In this document: one piece after another, positions 1-8,910 of the stretch
How the letters are laid out: every line of letters starts with the position of its first letter
Position numbering within the stretch: the first letter of the stretch is position 1
Notes under the pieces: model-generated
What the model was told of the DNA's origin: nothing
Seen by the model: the letters and a program-made list of their open reading frames with translations, nothing else
The model's database searches: none
From: Chamaecyparis obtusa
Lineage: Eukaryota; Streptophyta; Pinopsida; Cupressales; Cupressaceae
Length of the DNA stretch: 64,000 nt
Assembly (NCBI GenBank): GCA_027943335.1
Contig: BSBK01000963.1
Span: 1,287,001-1,351,000 of the forward strand
Direction of reading: 5' to 3'
Translations under genes and position numbers: made by a program

Positions 1-520
1 ATAATTATATATATATATTAGTAAATATTATCATTATATATACATAATTATAATATTAATACTAACAAAATAATGTATTAATCTCAACATTATTTCACCG
101 ATAAGTATCGGGCTTTATAAACAATATTATAAACATTATAATTTCACGGACTGCACGATAGGTATCGGGTTTGGTAAACAAACCGATAGCTATTGTTAAA
201 ACACTTAACTCATAACAGCATTGAAGCACTGTGACCCTATGTGCACTGCGGTATTGCTAATAATATTTATGTTATGCACTGCAGTTATGCAGAGCCATTA
301 ACACGGCAGTTAGTGTTAATAACAGATAGGTGCATATGATGGGACGTGACTCATGAATGAGTCACGTCTCATTAACTCTTGCATGAATAATATACATACT
401 CAAACATGTCATGATGAAAAGACACCGAATATAGAAAGAATATAGTCTTAATAAGAAGTGTCTGTGAATCTCATTCAAACCAGAGATTCATTCAATATTA
501 GAAGTTTATTAATCTTTACA
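1..520 (+). repeat. 5' LTR of copia element (partial)
   Basis: It aligns end to end with 5852-6369 of the 3' LTR and stops at TTTACA immediately before the primer site. I count 17 substitutions by eye, all transitions, plus one 2-base AT indel, about 3.3 percent divergence. The first roughly 100 bases, beginning TGTTGAG in the 3' copy, are missing at the window edge. Confidence 0.97.
343..368. promoter_or_regulatory. Perfect 12-bp palindrome with bZIP-type sites in LTR
   Basis: GACGTGACTCAT and its exact reverse complement are separated by GA. The arms carry TGACTCA/TGAGTCA and ACGTGAC/GTCACGT, the core motifs bound by plant bZIP factors. The 3' LTR copy at 6192-6217 has lost one CpG (CACGTC to CACATC). 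A role as a U3 enhancer is inferred from the motif only. Confidence 0.5.
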
Positions 521-533
521 TGGTATCAGAGCC
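521..533 (+). other. Primer binding site (initiator Met tRNA type)
   Basis: TGGTATCAGAGCC directly follows the LTR end and is the standard plant copia primer site, complementary to the 3' end of initiator methionine tRNA. It fixes the element orientation and the LTR boundary at 520. Confidence 0.95.
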
Positions 534-580
534 TTGGTTCTGAAGGATTCAAGTGAATAATAAACTTACAGAATTCTAAC

Positions 581-1472
581 ATGGCAAACATGATCAGATT
601 CTAGGACAGACTTGAAGGTGCTGATAACTTTCAATCATTGAAGTTTAGAATCATAATGCTATTGAAAGAAAATAAAGTTGACTCCTTCATTAAAGCAGAC
701 AAATTAAAACCAGAAGCAGAACCTGATATATCAAATTGGAATGAAGGAAACGACAAAGCCATGAAGATAATTATTGATGGGGTTAGAGATCACATCGTTC
801 CTATTTTATCTAAATATGAAAGGGCATATGAAATGTTCAAAGCACTAGAGAAAACTTATGAGATAAGTAATGCTAGCAAGAAATTAGCCTTGAAGAGGGA
901 AATAAATCACATAAGTATGAATAAAAATGAGAAAATAAATTCATATTTTATGAGTCTCAGCTCTAAGAGATCAACTTTCACTACTGGGCTATGAAATTGA
1001 TGGCAAGGAATTAGCTTTGATTGCTGTGGATGGTCTACCTGAATCTTGGGAAACTTTTGTCTCTGGCATAAGTGCTAGATCCAAATTTCCAAAATTTGAT
1101 CGACTAAGAACAGATTGTCTTCAAGAGGAATCAAGATTAGATAAGAAAGGAATAAAGAAAAAGACAAATGATGAGGATATTCATGCACTAAATGTGAACA
1201 CTCACAAGAAGAAATTCAAACACTTCAAGAAAAGAAAATTTAACCCTGAGCATCATAATAAAAGAGATATGTCTGAAGTTCAATGCTTTAGATGTGATAA
1301 ACTTGGACATGTTGTAACAAATTGTCCATATAAGAACCATGAAGCTTCCTTCACCAAATCAAAGAAGAAGTCCAAAGAAGAACCCAAAAATGAGAAACTT
1401 GTACTTTATTCTGCACTTTCAAGCCAAGTCTCGAATAAAAACATCTGGGTTATTGACAGTGGTTCCTCCTGA
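581..1472 (+). pseudogene. copia gag and start of protease, broken
   Basis: The frame begins at the ATG at 581 but meets TAG at 602-604. It then runs open to about 960, where one indel moves it into the +0 frame (continuing at 1017-1472). The UBN2-type gag core ends in a zinc knuckle CFRCDKLGHVVTNC (CX2CX4HX4C, about 1294-1335), which binds element RNA. A basic linker follows, and then the aspartic protease active site IDSGSS, where TGA replaces the next codon at 1470-1472. A CpG transition would explain that stop. The product would have packaged the RNA; this copy cannot make it. Confidence 0.93.
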
Positions 1473-3476
1473 CACATTATAGGATTCAAAGAATTACTAG
1501 ACTCTATGATAGAAGAATCCAATGAAGAAGTAACTATTGGGGATGACTCTGCTTACCCAATAAAAGGTATTGGGACTTGCACAATCAAGCTAAAGACTGG
1601 TATCTCAATTCAACTTACCGGAGTACTATTTGTTCCAGGCATTAACAGAAACCTTATATCCATATCTGCACTTGAAGACAATGGATATAGGGTAACTTTC
1701 ATGGATGGAAAAGTAAAAGCCTGGCCAAAAAGACTCACTATTAAACAAGCTCATACTATAGGAAGAAGACAAGGTTGTCTATATGAGCTAAATACAGAAT
1801 CAAATCAAGTTTTATTAAACGATATTTCCAATTCAAATGAAATATGGCATAGAAGATTAGGACATTTAAATTACAAAACTCTATCTTCTATGGATAATTT
1901 GGTTACCGGATTACCAAAGCTTAAACAATATCATCCTGGTGCATGCAAAGGTTGGGCACTAGGTAAAAACACAAAAGGATCATTTCAAAATAGCTTGAGT
2001 AGGAGTAACAATGTCTTGGAATTAATACATTCAGACTTATGTGGACCCATGTCTGTCTCTTCGATAGGAGGATGCAAATACTATGTAATCTTTATTGATG
2101 ACTTCTCCAGAAAGACCTGGATTTACTTCCTTAAACACAAAGAATCTGAGGAGATCCTAAGAATGTTTAAAGACTTCAAATCTATCACTGAAAACTTTTC
2201 TGGGAAGAAAATTAAAACTCTGAGATCAGATAATGGCAAATACACATCTGAAATATTCAAAGAATTTTGTAAAGAGGCTGGGATTAAGAGGGAGTACACC
2301 GTACCTTATAATCCACAACAAAATGGGGTTGCTGAAAGAAAGAATAGAACTATTATTGAAGCCACCAAGGCAATGCTTCTTGATCAAAATCTTGACACCT
2401 CTCTTTGGGCAGAAGCTTCTAATACAACTGTATATATTCAAAATAGATGTCCACACTCTCACATTGATAGTAAAACTCCTGAAGAAGTCTTCACAGGAAC
2501 AAAGCCAGATATAAGTAATTTTCGAATATTTGGATGCCCTGTATACATTCATATACCAAAGGAAAAGAGAACAAAGCTAGAGCCATTTGGAAAGAAAGGT
2601 ATCGTTGTAGGATATAGTGAAACTTCAAAAGCATACCGTATTTATATACTAGGTCAAAATCAGATTGAACTAAGCCGAGATGTAATCTTTGAAGAAGACA
2701 TAGCTTGCTCTAGAGCTAGAAATTCTATAGAACAAGAAACACATGTCCCTTCAAAAGAAAACATTACACCTGAAACTCAAAGAGAGGATTCCGAGGAAGA
2801 AGAAAATGAGGAAAATCTGTCAACATTAGAAAATCCTAAAAAGAGACCTCTTTGGGCCACCAAAATCATAGAAGGGAAGACTTATGGTGTTCCTCAAGGA
2901 ACAGTCAAGGAAAGAAAAAGGCCTTCTATATTATCTAGTTATGCAGCACTTATGAGTGAACTCTCTAAATCAGAACCCTCTAATGTATCTGATGCAATCC
3001 AACAGCAAGTATGGAAAGATGCAATGACAGAAGAATATCAGTCCATTATAAAGAATGATGTGTGGGACATTGTACCAAGACCTAAAGAAAAATCTGTAGT
3101 CTCTTCTAAATGGCTATTCAAAATAAAACATGCGGCTGATGGCAGTATTGAAAAATACAAGGCAAGATTTGTAGCAAGAGGTTTTTCTCAAAAGGAAGGG
3201 ATTGACTATGAAGAAACCTTTGCTCCTGTTGCACGATACACATCAATTCGAACCGTTCTAGCCATTGCATCTGCTAAAGGTTGGAAAGTACATCAAATGG
3301 ATGTTAAGACCGCCTTCCTAAATGGAACCATTGAAGAAGAAGTATACCTAGAACAACCTAAAGGATTTGAGATCCATAATCCCAAAACACATGTGTGTAA
3401 ACTGAAGAAAGCTTTATATGGACTTAAACAGGCTCCCAGAGCCTGGTATGCAAGAATAGACAACTACCTTATGTAG
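1473..3476 (+). pseudogene. copia pol: protease end, integrase, start of RT
   Basis: The frame is open from 1473 to a TAG at 3474-3476. It holds the rest of the protease and the GAG-pre-integrase zinc finger HRRLGHLN near 1848, whose second zinc cysteine pair is damaged (CKGWALGK, one Cys to Trp). The integrase core keeps its three acidic residues: HSDLCGP near 2034, RSDNGK near 2228 and GVAERKN near 2335. The RT_copia domain starts near 3005 (WKDAMTEEY, KARFVARGFSQ, FAPVARYTSIR, MDVKTAFLNG). The stop lies within RT, just upstream of the catalytic YVDD. Confidence 0.95.
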
Positions 3477-3875
3477 CTAGGATTTTCCAAAAATGATGCT
3501 AATCCAAACCTCTACTTCAAGGTAAACAAAGGTGATATGTTGATATTAATCCTATATGTTGATGATTTATTGATTACAGGGGAAGATCATTTGATTCAGC
3601 AGTGTAAGAAAGACTTAGCCAAAGAATTTGATATGAAGGACTTAGGTCTTTTACACTACTTTCTTGGTTTGGAAGTTTGGCAAAAGTCAGATTGTATCAT
3701 TCTAAATCAAGGCAAATACACCCTTGACATTTTGAAGAGATTTGGTATGCTAAATTGTAGACCCATGTCTTCTCCCATGGAAATGAATTTTCATAAACTG
3801 AAAGAAGCAGCATCAGACTCTCCACCTACAGATATCTCTTTGTACCGACAGATAATAGGCTCTCTAATGCTCTTA
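3477..3875 (+). pseudogene. copia RT catalytic segment, cut by MITE
   Basis: This stays in the same frame as the upstream segment and carries the RT active site YVDDLL at 3555-3572, followed by MKDLGLLHYFLGLEV, both typical of copia RT. The frame reaches YRQIIGSLM at the RT end and then runs into a MITE at 3876. The thumb and connection to RNase H resume at 4624. The inserted length plus duplication (748 bases) accounts exactly for the frame change between 3537-3875 and 4654-5247. Confidence 0.94.
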
Positions 3876-4620
3876 GGGCCCGTTTGGTGGCGGGAATTAG
3901 GAAATGATGGATTTGATCAAATGCTGGAAAGGGTCAAATCATGGATTTGATAATCCGGTTTTTCATTTCTGAATTATTTTTGGACTGTTTGGTTCCACTT
4001 TTTGAAACTGGAATTGGAATTTGAGTATGATTTTTTATTTTTTTTTGAATTGTTTTAATGTTTTTGAATTTAATAATTTATTTTTATTAATAGAATTGAA
4101 TTTAAAATAGAATCGCGGACCGTTTTAGGCAGCCAAAGTTGGTGGCAGACAACCAAGTTACAATCACTGCAACCAAAATTCGACAAAAAATTTAGAAAAC
4201 AAATTCGAGAAAAAATTCAAAAAAATAAAAAATCAATTTTTTTTTTTAAAAATTCGACAAAAAAATTCAAAAAAAAATTTGAATTTTTTTTCAAATATAA
4301 ATTCGAATAAACAAAGTTACAAACCACCCAAAAAAAAAAAAAAAAATTAAATCCCCCCCACACAAATAAAAAATTAAAAAATTAAGTGTAGACATGAAAA
4401 ATTTAAAAATTTGCTTTCCCTCCATTCAAATTCCAATTTCAAATCCCAATTCCACCTTTTTAGATGGAAGATGTTAATGCTCATTTTGGTTCAAAATGAG
4501 CATTAACACATTCCTATTCCATTTTCATATTGCACTGCCAAACTAAGGATTCGACGAAATGGGCAATAACAAATGTCAATTCTAGGCAAATGCTAGAAAT
4601 GGTCCGCTACCAAATGGGCC
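3876..4620. mobile_element. Tourist/PIF-Harbinger-like MITE inside pol
   Basis: A 745-base AT-rich block without coding capacity interrupts the RT frame. The ends are imperfect inverted repeats, GGGCCCGTTTGGTGGCGG on the left and the complement of GGCCCATTTGGTAGCGG on the right, flanked by TTA (3873-3875 and 4621-4623). A longer reading of the duplication, CTTAGGG (3872-3878 and 4620-4626), is also possible, so a hAT origin is not excluded. Near the right end is a perfect 16-bp hairpin (4472-4487 with 4493-4508, loop GGTTC). Outside the MITE, pol is continuous. Confidence 0.85.
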
Positions 4621-4623
4621 TTA

Positions 4624-5247
4624 GGGAATACCAAACCAGATATTTGTTTTTCAGTGAATACATTAAGTCAGTTCATGTGTGAACCCAAAGAGATTCACCT
4701 CACTGCCGCAAAACACTTATTGAGATATCTTCAGGGCACATTAAACTATGGACTCAAATATGATAAGACAGAATTAGATCTTCATGGATTTACTAACTCA
4801 AATTGGGCTGGAAGTATGACTAATTGTAAAAGCACCTCAGGATGTTGTTTTAGCTTGGGATCAGCTATGGTATCATGGATTAGTAGAAAGCAATCTTCAG
4901 TAGCTCAAAGCTCTACCGAGGCAGAATATATTGCAGCATCAATGGCGGCTAAAGAAGCAGTATGGCTTAGAAAACTACTTAATGGACTATTTGGTAAACC
5001 ATTAGCACCAACTACTATTCTTTGTGATAACCAAACCTGTATCAAATTATCAGTAAATCCAGTATTTCATGATAGATCCAAGCATATTGAGATTCCTTAT
5101 CACTATGTTCGTGATATGGCTGAAAGGAAAGTGATTCAGTTGGAATATATTAGTGCTGGAGATCAAACTGCAGATATTCTTACCAAAGCTCTTCCAAAGG
5201 TGAAAGTTGATCACTTCAAGAAAACTCTTGGTATGGTTGTAATATGA
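4624..5247 (+). pseudogene. copia RT end and RNase H
   Basis: After the MITE the frame resumes with NTKPDICFSVNTLSQFM and continues to a TAA/TGA-bounded end at 5247. It includes the RT tail HLTAAKHLLRYLQGT and RNase H motifs: SNWAGSMTNCKSTSG (the catalytic Asp of the usual SDADWAG is Asn here), SSTEAEYIAA with the catalytic Glu, and LCDNQTCIKLSVNPVFH with the catalytic Asp. RSKHIEIPYHYVRD and DQTADILTKALP close the domain in the usual way. Apart from the altered first residue, this segment is well preserved. Confidence 0.94.
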
Positions 5248-5750
5248 CTTTTGATTTGTATTAATATAAATATATATTTATGGGCTCATCCATCCTGTGT
5301 ACATTTCTAGAAGTGACGACTTATTAGATAATGAACACTTGTATTTGATTACAAGATGACGATCTTGTAATGGGGATTCGTTATAGTAGACAGTTATCTG
5401 TCTGTGCACATACCATAATAGGGTTATATGTAAATAAAATGTAATGTTTTACTTACTATATCCTTGTATCACAATTGTGGTGATACGAAAATTAGGTATC
5501 ACAATGCATGGTGATTCCTCATATCGATGTGATATGAAAACTAGGTATCACAATGCATGGTGATTCCTCATATCGATGTGATATGAAAACTAGGTATCAC
5601 AATGCATGGTGATTCCTCATATCGATGTGATATGAAAACTAGGTGTCACAATGCATGGTGAATCCTCATATCAATGTGATATGAAAATTATGATACTAAC
5701 TAAATTATCATCTAATTAAAGGAAAATTATCTTCCCTAGCTAAGAGGGAG
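5248..5750 (+). other. copia 3' untranslated region with polypurine tract
   Basis: Non-coding between the pol stop and the 3' LTR. It contains the 49-base tandem repeats described separately and ends in the polypurine tract AAGAGGGAG (5742-5750), which primes plus-strand DNA synthesis and abuts the LTR start TGTTGAG. Confidence 0.88.
5494..5689 (+). repeat. 49-bp tandem repeat, four copies
   Basis: Units start at 5494, 5543, 5592 and 5641; the first three are nearly identical, and a diverged partial unit precedes them at 5465. Each unit holds two short dyads, ATCAC...GTGAT and CATATC-GATGT-GATATG, so transcribed RNA would form a string of small hairpins. Confidence 0.95.
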
Positions 5751-6369
5751 TGTTGAGATTGATAGCATTGTTTAGATAATTATCATATATTTATATATAT
5801 ATTAATATACACTTAACAAATATATATATATATATTAAAATCTATATACTTATAATTATATATATATTAGTAAATATTATTATTATATATACATAATTAT
5901 AATATTAATACTAACAAAATAATGTATTAATCTCAACATTATTTCACCGATAGGTATCGGGCTTTATAAACAATATTATGAACGTTATAATTTCACGGAC
6001 TGCACGATAGGTATCGGGTTTGGTAAACAAACCGATAGCTATCGTTAAAACACTTAACTCATAACAGTGTTGAAGCATTGTGACCCTATGTGCACTGTGG
6101 TATCACTAATAATATTTATGTTATGCACTGCGGTTATGCAGAGCCGTTAACACGGCAGTTAGTGTTAATAACAGATAGGTGCATATGATGGGACGTGACT
6201 CATGAATGAGTCACATCTCATTAACTCTTGCATGAATAATATACATACTCAAACATGTCATGATGAAAAGACACCGAATATAGAAAGAATACAGTCTTAA
6301 TAAGAAGTGTCTATGAATCTCATTCAAACCAGAGATTCATTCAATATCAGAAGTTTATTAATCTTTACA
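5751..6369 (+). repeat. 3' LTR of copia element
   Basis: 619 bases from TGTTGAGATT to TTAATCTTTACA, the usual TG...CA ends. It begins right after the polypurine tract, matches the 5' LTR remnant over 518 bases, and provides the full LTR length. Confidence 0.97.
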
Positions 6370-6465
6370 GAAGGATGAAAGAATTGAAGATGTGAATCAA
6401 GAAAGATTAAAAAAAAAAAAAAAGAAGGATGAGAAGAAAATAAGAAATTGACTCCTTCAAAAAGT

Positions 6466-6990
6466 TGCAACCCTTCCAAAGGGTGGTTATTATGGAAGGT
6501 TGTGACTATTTCAAATGGAAGAATTGATGAAGGGTTGTGACTCTTCCAAAGGGTGGTAATTATGATCAGTTACGACTCTCTTAGAGGGCAGAAATGATGA
6601 AGGGTTGTGACTCTTTCAAAGAGAGGTAATTATGAAAATTTGTGACTCTCTCAAAGGGGAGAAATGATTAAGGGTTGTGACTCTTCCAAAGGGTGGTAAT
6701 TATGAAAGGTTGTGACTCTCTCAAAGGGGAGAAATGATTAAGGGTTGTGACTCATCCAAAGGGTGGTAATTATGAAAGATTGTGACTCTCTCAAAGGGGA
6801 GAAATGATTATGGGTTTTGACTCTTCCAAAGGGTGGTAATTATGAAAGGTTGTGACACTCTCAAAGGGCAGTAATGATGAAAGGTTGTGACTCTCCTAAA
6901 GGGGAGAAATGTTGAAGGGTTTTGAATCTTTCAAATAGTTGTAATTGTGAAAGGTTGTGACCATTGCAAAGGACAGACATGATGAAGAGG
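6466..6990. repeat. Degenerate minisatellite, 35/70-bp period
   Basis: About fifteen units of roughly 35 bases built on GGTTGTGACTCT-CAAAGGG. Two variants alternate (one ending GGTGGTAATTATGAA, the other GGAGAAATGATTAAG), giving a 70-base higher-order unit. The middle copies are most alike and the edges decay. No protein is supported across it. Confidence 0.93.
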
Positions 6991-7400
6991 TGTGACTCTA
7001 CCTCACATTGGAGGATACAAAGGGGAGAAGGTTTCATTTGAGGAGGAGATCTAAGGGAGATCAAATTGGGGAGTAATATATTACTCTCAAAGGCAACAAT
7101 AAAAAATGGTGATTCAATTCATATGAAAGGTGGTGACCCTTTTACCAATTAAGTATAAAGGAGATCATTCCAATCATTCAAGGATCACTTAGCAATCATC
7201 ACTCATGAATCCATCCAAAAAAATCATGCACACGTCAATCATTAATCCCACAAGAAATCAAACAATTCAGCAATCAAATTAGAATATATTCAATCATCAT
7301 TCACCCATATATCAAACCAACATTCATCACATCATCGACACTTATAAATCATCTAATCAATAATTACTCGATCATAATTCACCAATACATCGAATCAAGT
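6991..7400. other. Unassigned AT-rich DNA
   Basis: No coding frame or known repeat is recognisable. It is rich in short CAATCAT/ATCAA words. Confidence 0.5.
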
Positions 7401-7535
7401 CACATACATACATACATACATATATATACATATATACATACATATATATACATACATACATATATATATACATACATACATACATATATATATACATACA
7501 CACACACACACATATATATATATACATACATATAT
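7401..7535. repeat. Compound microsatellite (CATA)n (TA)n (CA)n
   Basis: Alternating runs of CATA, TATA and CA dinucleotides over about 135 bases. Confidence 0.97.
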
Positions 7536-7679
7536 CAAAGATTATTCATTTATGGTATGCAAGATAATGATATAATTCATTTGTTATACAGAAAGTAATT
7601 AATCTATGTAATCATTTATTCAAATCTCCTATAAGCCACCATGTAAGGATTAGGGAGGACCTCAATAAGGACAACACAT

Positions 7680-7965
7680 ACATATTCCCCTTCTAAGTAG
7701 CCAACATCATGCTAGATGGACAAGAGCCCCTGCCACTTGGGGCCAAGAGGACGAATTTGGATGCTCCAAGTTCTTGTGATTAGTTGTGGTGAATTTAAGG
7801 CAACTTATCATGGTGTCATGATTAGGGGAGCAAATACATATAGCCCTTTTGAGTAGCCCACCTCATGCTAGATGGACAAGATCTCCTACCACTTGGGGTC
7901 AAGAGGTCGAGTTTAGATACTCCATGATCTTGGGCTTAGTTGTGGTGAATTCAAGGCACCCTAAC
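7680..7965. repeat. Direct repeat pair, spacing 156 bases
   Basis: Two imperfect copies of about 125 bases share CATGCTAGATGGACAAGA (7708 and 7864), CCACTTGGGG and TTAGTTGTGGTGAATT in order. They could be a local duplication or two units of a larger family; no coding function is seen. Confidence 0.8.
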
Positions 7966-8208
7966 ATGCTTCTTCTCCAACTCCTATTATGGTCGATTAT
8001 GGAAATGGAACTATTAAACTTGTCTTCTTAACTTCAAGAGCTATTACATATGTTATCTAACATGATTGCAAGACCCATTCCAAGGTTTATCACACTAAAG
8101 ACATTTTTTATTGGTAAAGTTATAATTATTACTATATTACACCTCTTGTTTTAATTGAACTTGTGATTCTAGGGAAAAATTTACAGCAATCCCAAAAGGG
8201 GACATTGA

Positions 8209-8505
8209 AATGCAAAAAAAGAAAAGGCTTTGGTCTACATACACTCCAACCTTCGTCCATTGTCACATAAGCAACCAAAATACAATGAGGGTGTGACAAG
8301 GAATTGGGATCTAGGCCATGTGTGTGCTGATTTAGATGCAATAGTTGTACAACTTGCCCAAGTTTCTACAGATGAACATGAGGTAGCTCTTGCACATGAC
8401 ATAGATGAAGTTAGTGGGAGTGGCAATATAATGGATTGTGGTTCAAATGAAGTTGAACAAAATGTTGACCTTGATGCTTTTGATGAAGATGAATATACAT
8501 ATTAA
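8209..8505 (+). pseudogene. hAT transposase C-terminal remnant
   Basis: The frame around 8230-8505 reads LVYIHSNLRPLSHKQP, then NWDLGHVCADLDA, and ends in an acidic tail (DAFDEDEYTY) before a TAA. The V-Y/H-x-N-L-R-L-L motif followed by an acidic tail is typical of the segment just after the hAT dimerisation domain. An in-frame TGA at 8206 and a likely frameshift in the A-run at 8214-8220 cut it off from any upstream coding. The assignment rests on motif memory and has not been searched. Confidence 0.5.
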
Positions 8506-8780
8506 ATATGGCTTATAATTTCAATATTCATTGTGCAATGACATTTTAAGACTTAAATATTATCTTTTTTACAAATTATAAATATGATACGTGAGGTATT
8601 TTATTGGCAATTATGGATTAATGAGTATCGCTCTTCTTTTTATATTTATAACTTTGAGGTTTGAATATATATATATATTTATAATATGTGTGTGTGTGTG
8701 TATGTATGTATGGACAAACCCATACACATACCCAAGGAAAAAAATTTGTCTTACTCGCATACCCATATCCTATACCTATC
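8506..8780. other. Non-coding AT-rich DNA with short microsatellites
   Basis: Contains short (TA)n near 8668 and (TG)n near 8687-8708. No supported gene. Confidence 0.6.
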
Positions 8781-8910
8781 TAACCTATGTGAAAAATTCA
8801 ATATAGATGCCTCAAGACGCTAATATCTCTCCACGACTTTTAGATCTAACTATCTATTAAAAATATGCTAAGAGATATAAATCTTGAGTCACCTATCTAA
8901 CCTATGTTAC
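8781..8910. repeat. 116-bp tandem array, left part (split by the LTR element)
   Basis: Units begin TAACCTATGT at 8781 and 8898. The second unit continues after the inserted element at 16941. Unit lengths are 117, then 116 (13 + 103 across the insertion). Confidence 0.88.

Larger units (their letters stand above)
1..6369 (+). mobile_element. Ty1/copia LTR retrotransposon, left end cut by window
   Basis: The block has two LTRs, a primer site complementary to initiator Met tRNA, gag, protease, integrase, reverse transcriptase and RNase H in that order, and a purine tract before the 3' LTR. Integrase before RT is the diagnostic copia order. Coding is broken by a stop near the gag start (602-604), a frameshift near 960, stops at 1470-1472 and 3474-3476, and a 745-base MITE inside pol. 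About 100 bases of the 5' LTR lie outside the window, so the target duplication cannot be checked; the right flank begins GAAGG. The copy is defective but not ancient. Confidence 0.97.

Noticed and set aside
2226..2552. Frames in both strands inside the copia integrase
   Set aside because: Shadows of the integrase reading frame.
5494..5689. Regular repeats that could suggest a CRISPR array
   Set aside because: The units are contiguous with no unique spacers, and the context is a plant retrotransposon.
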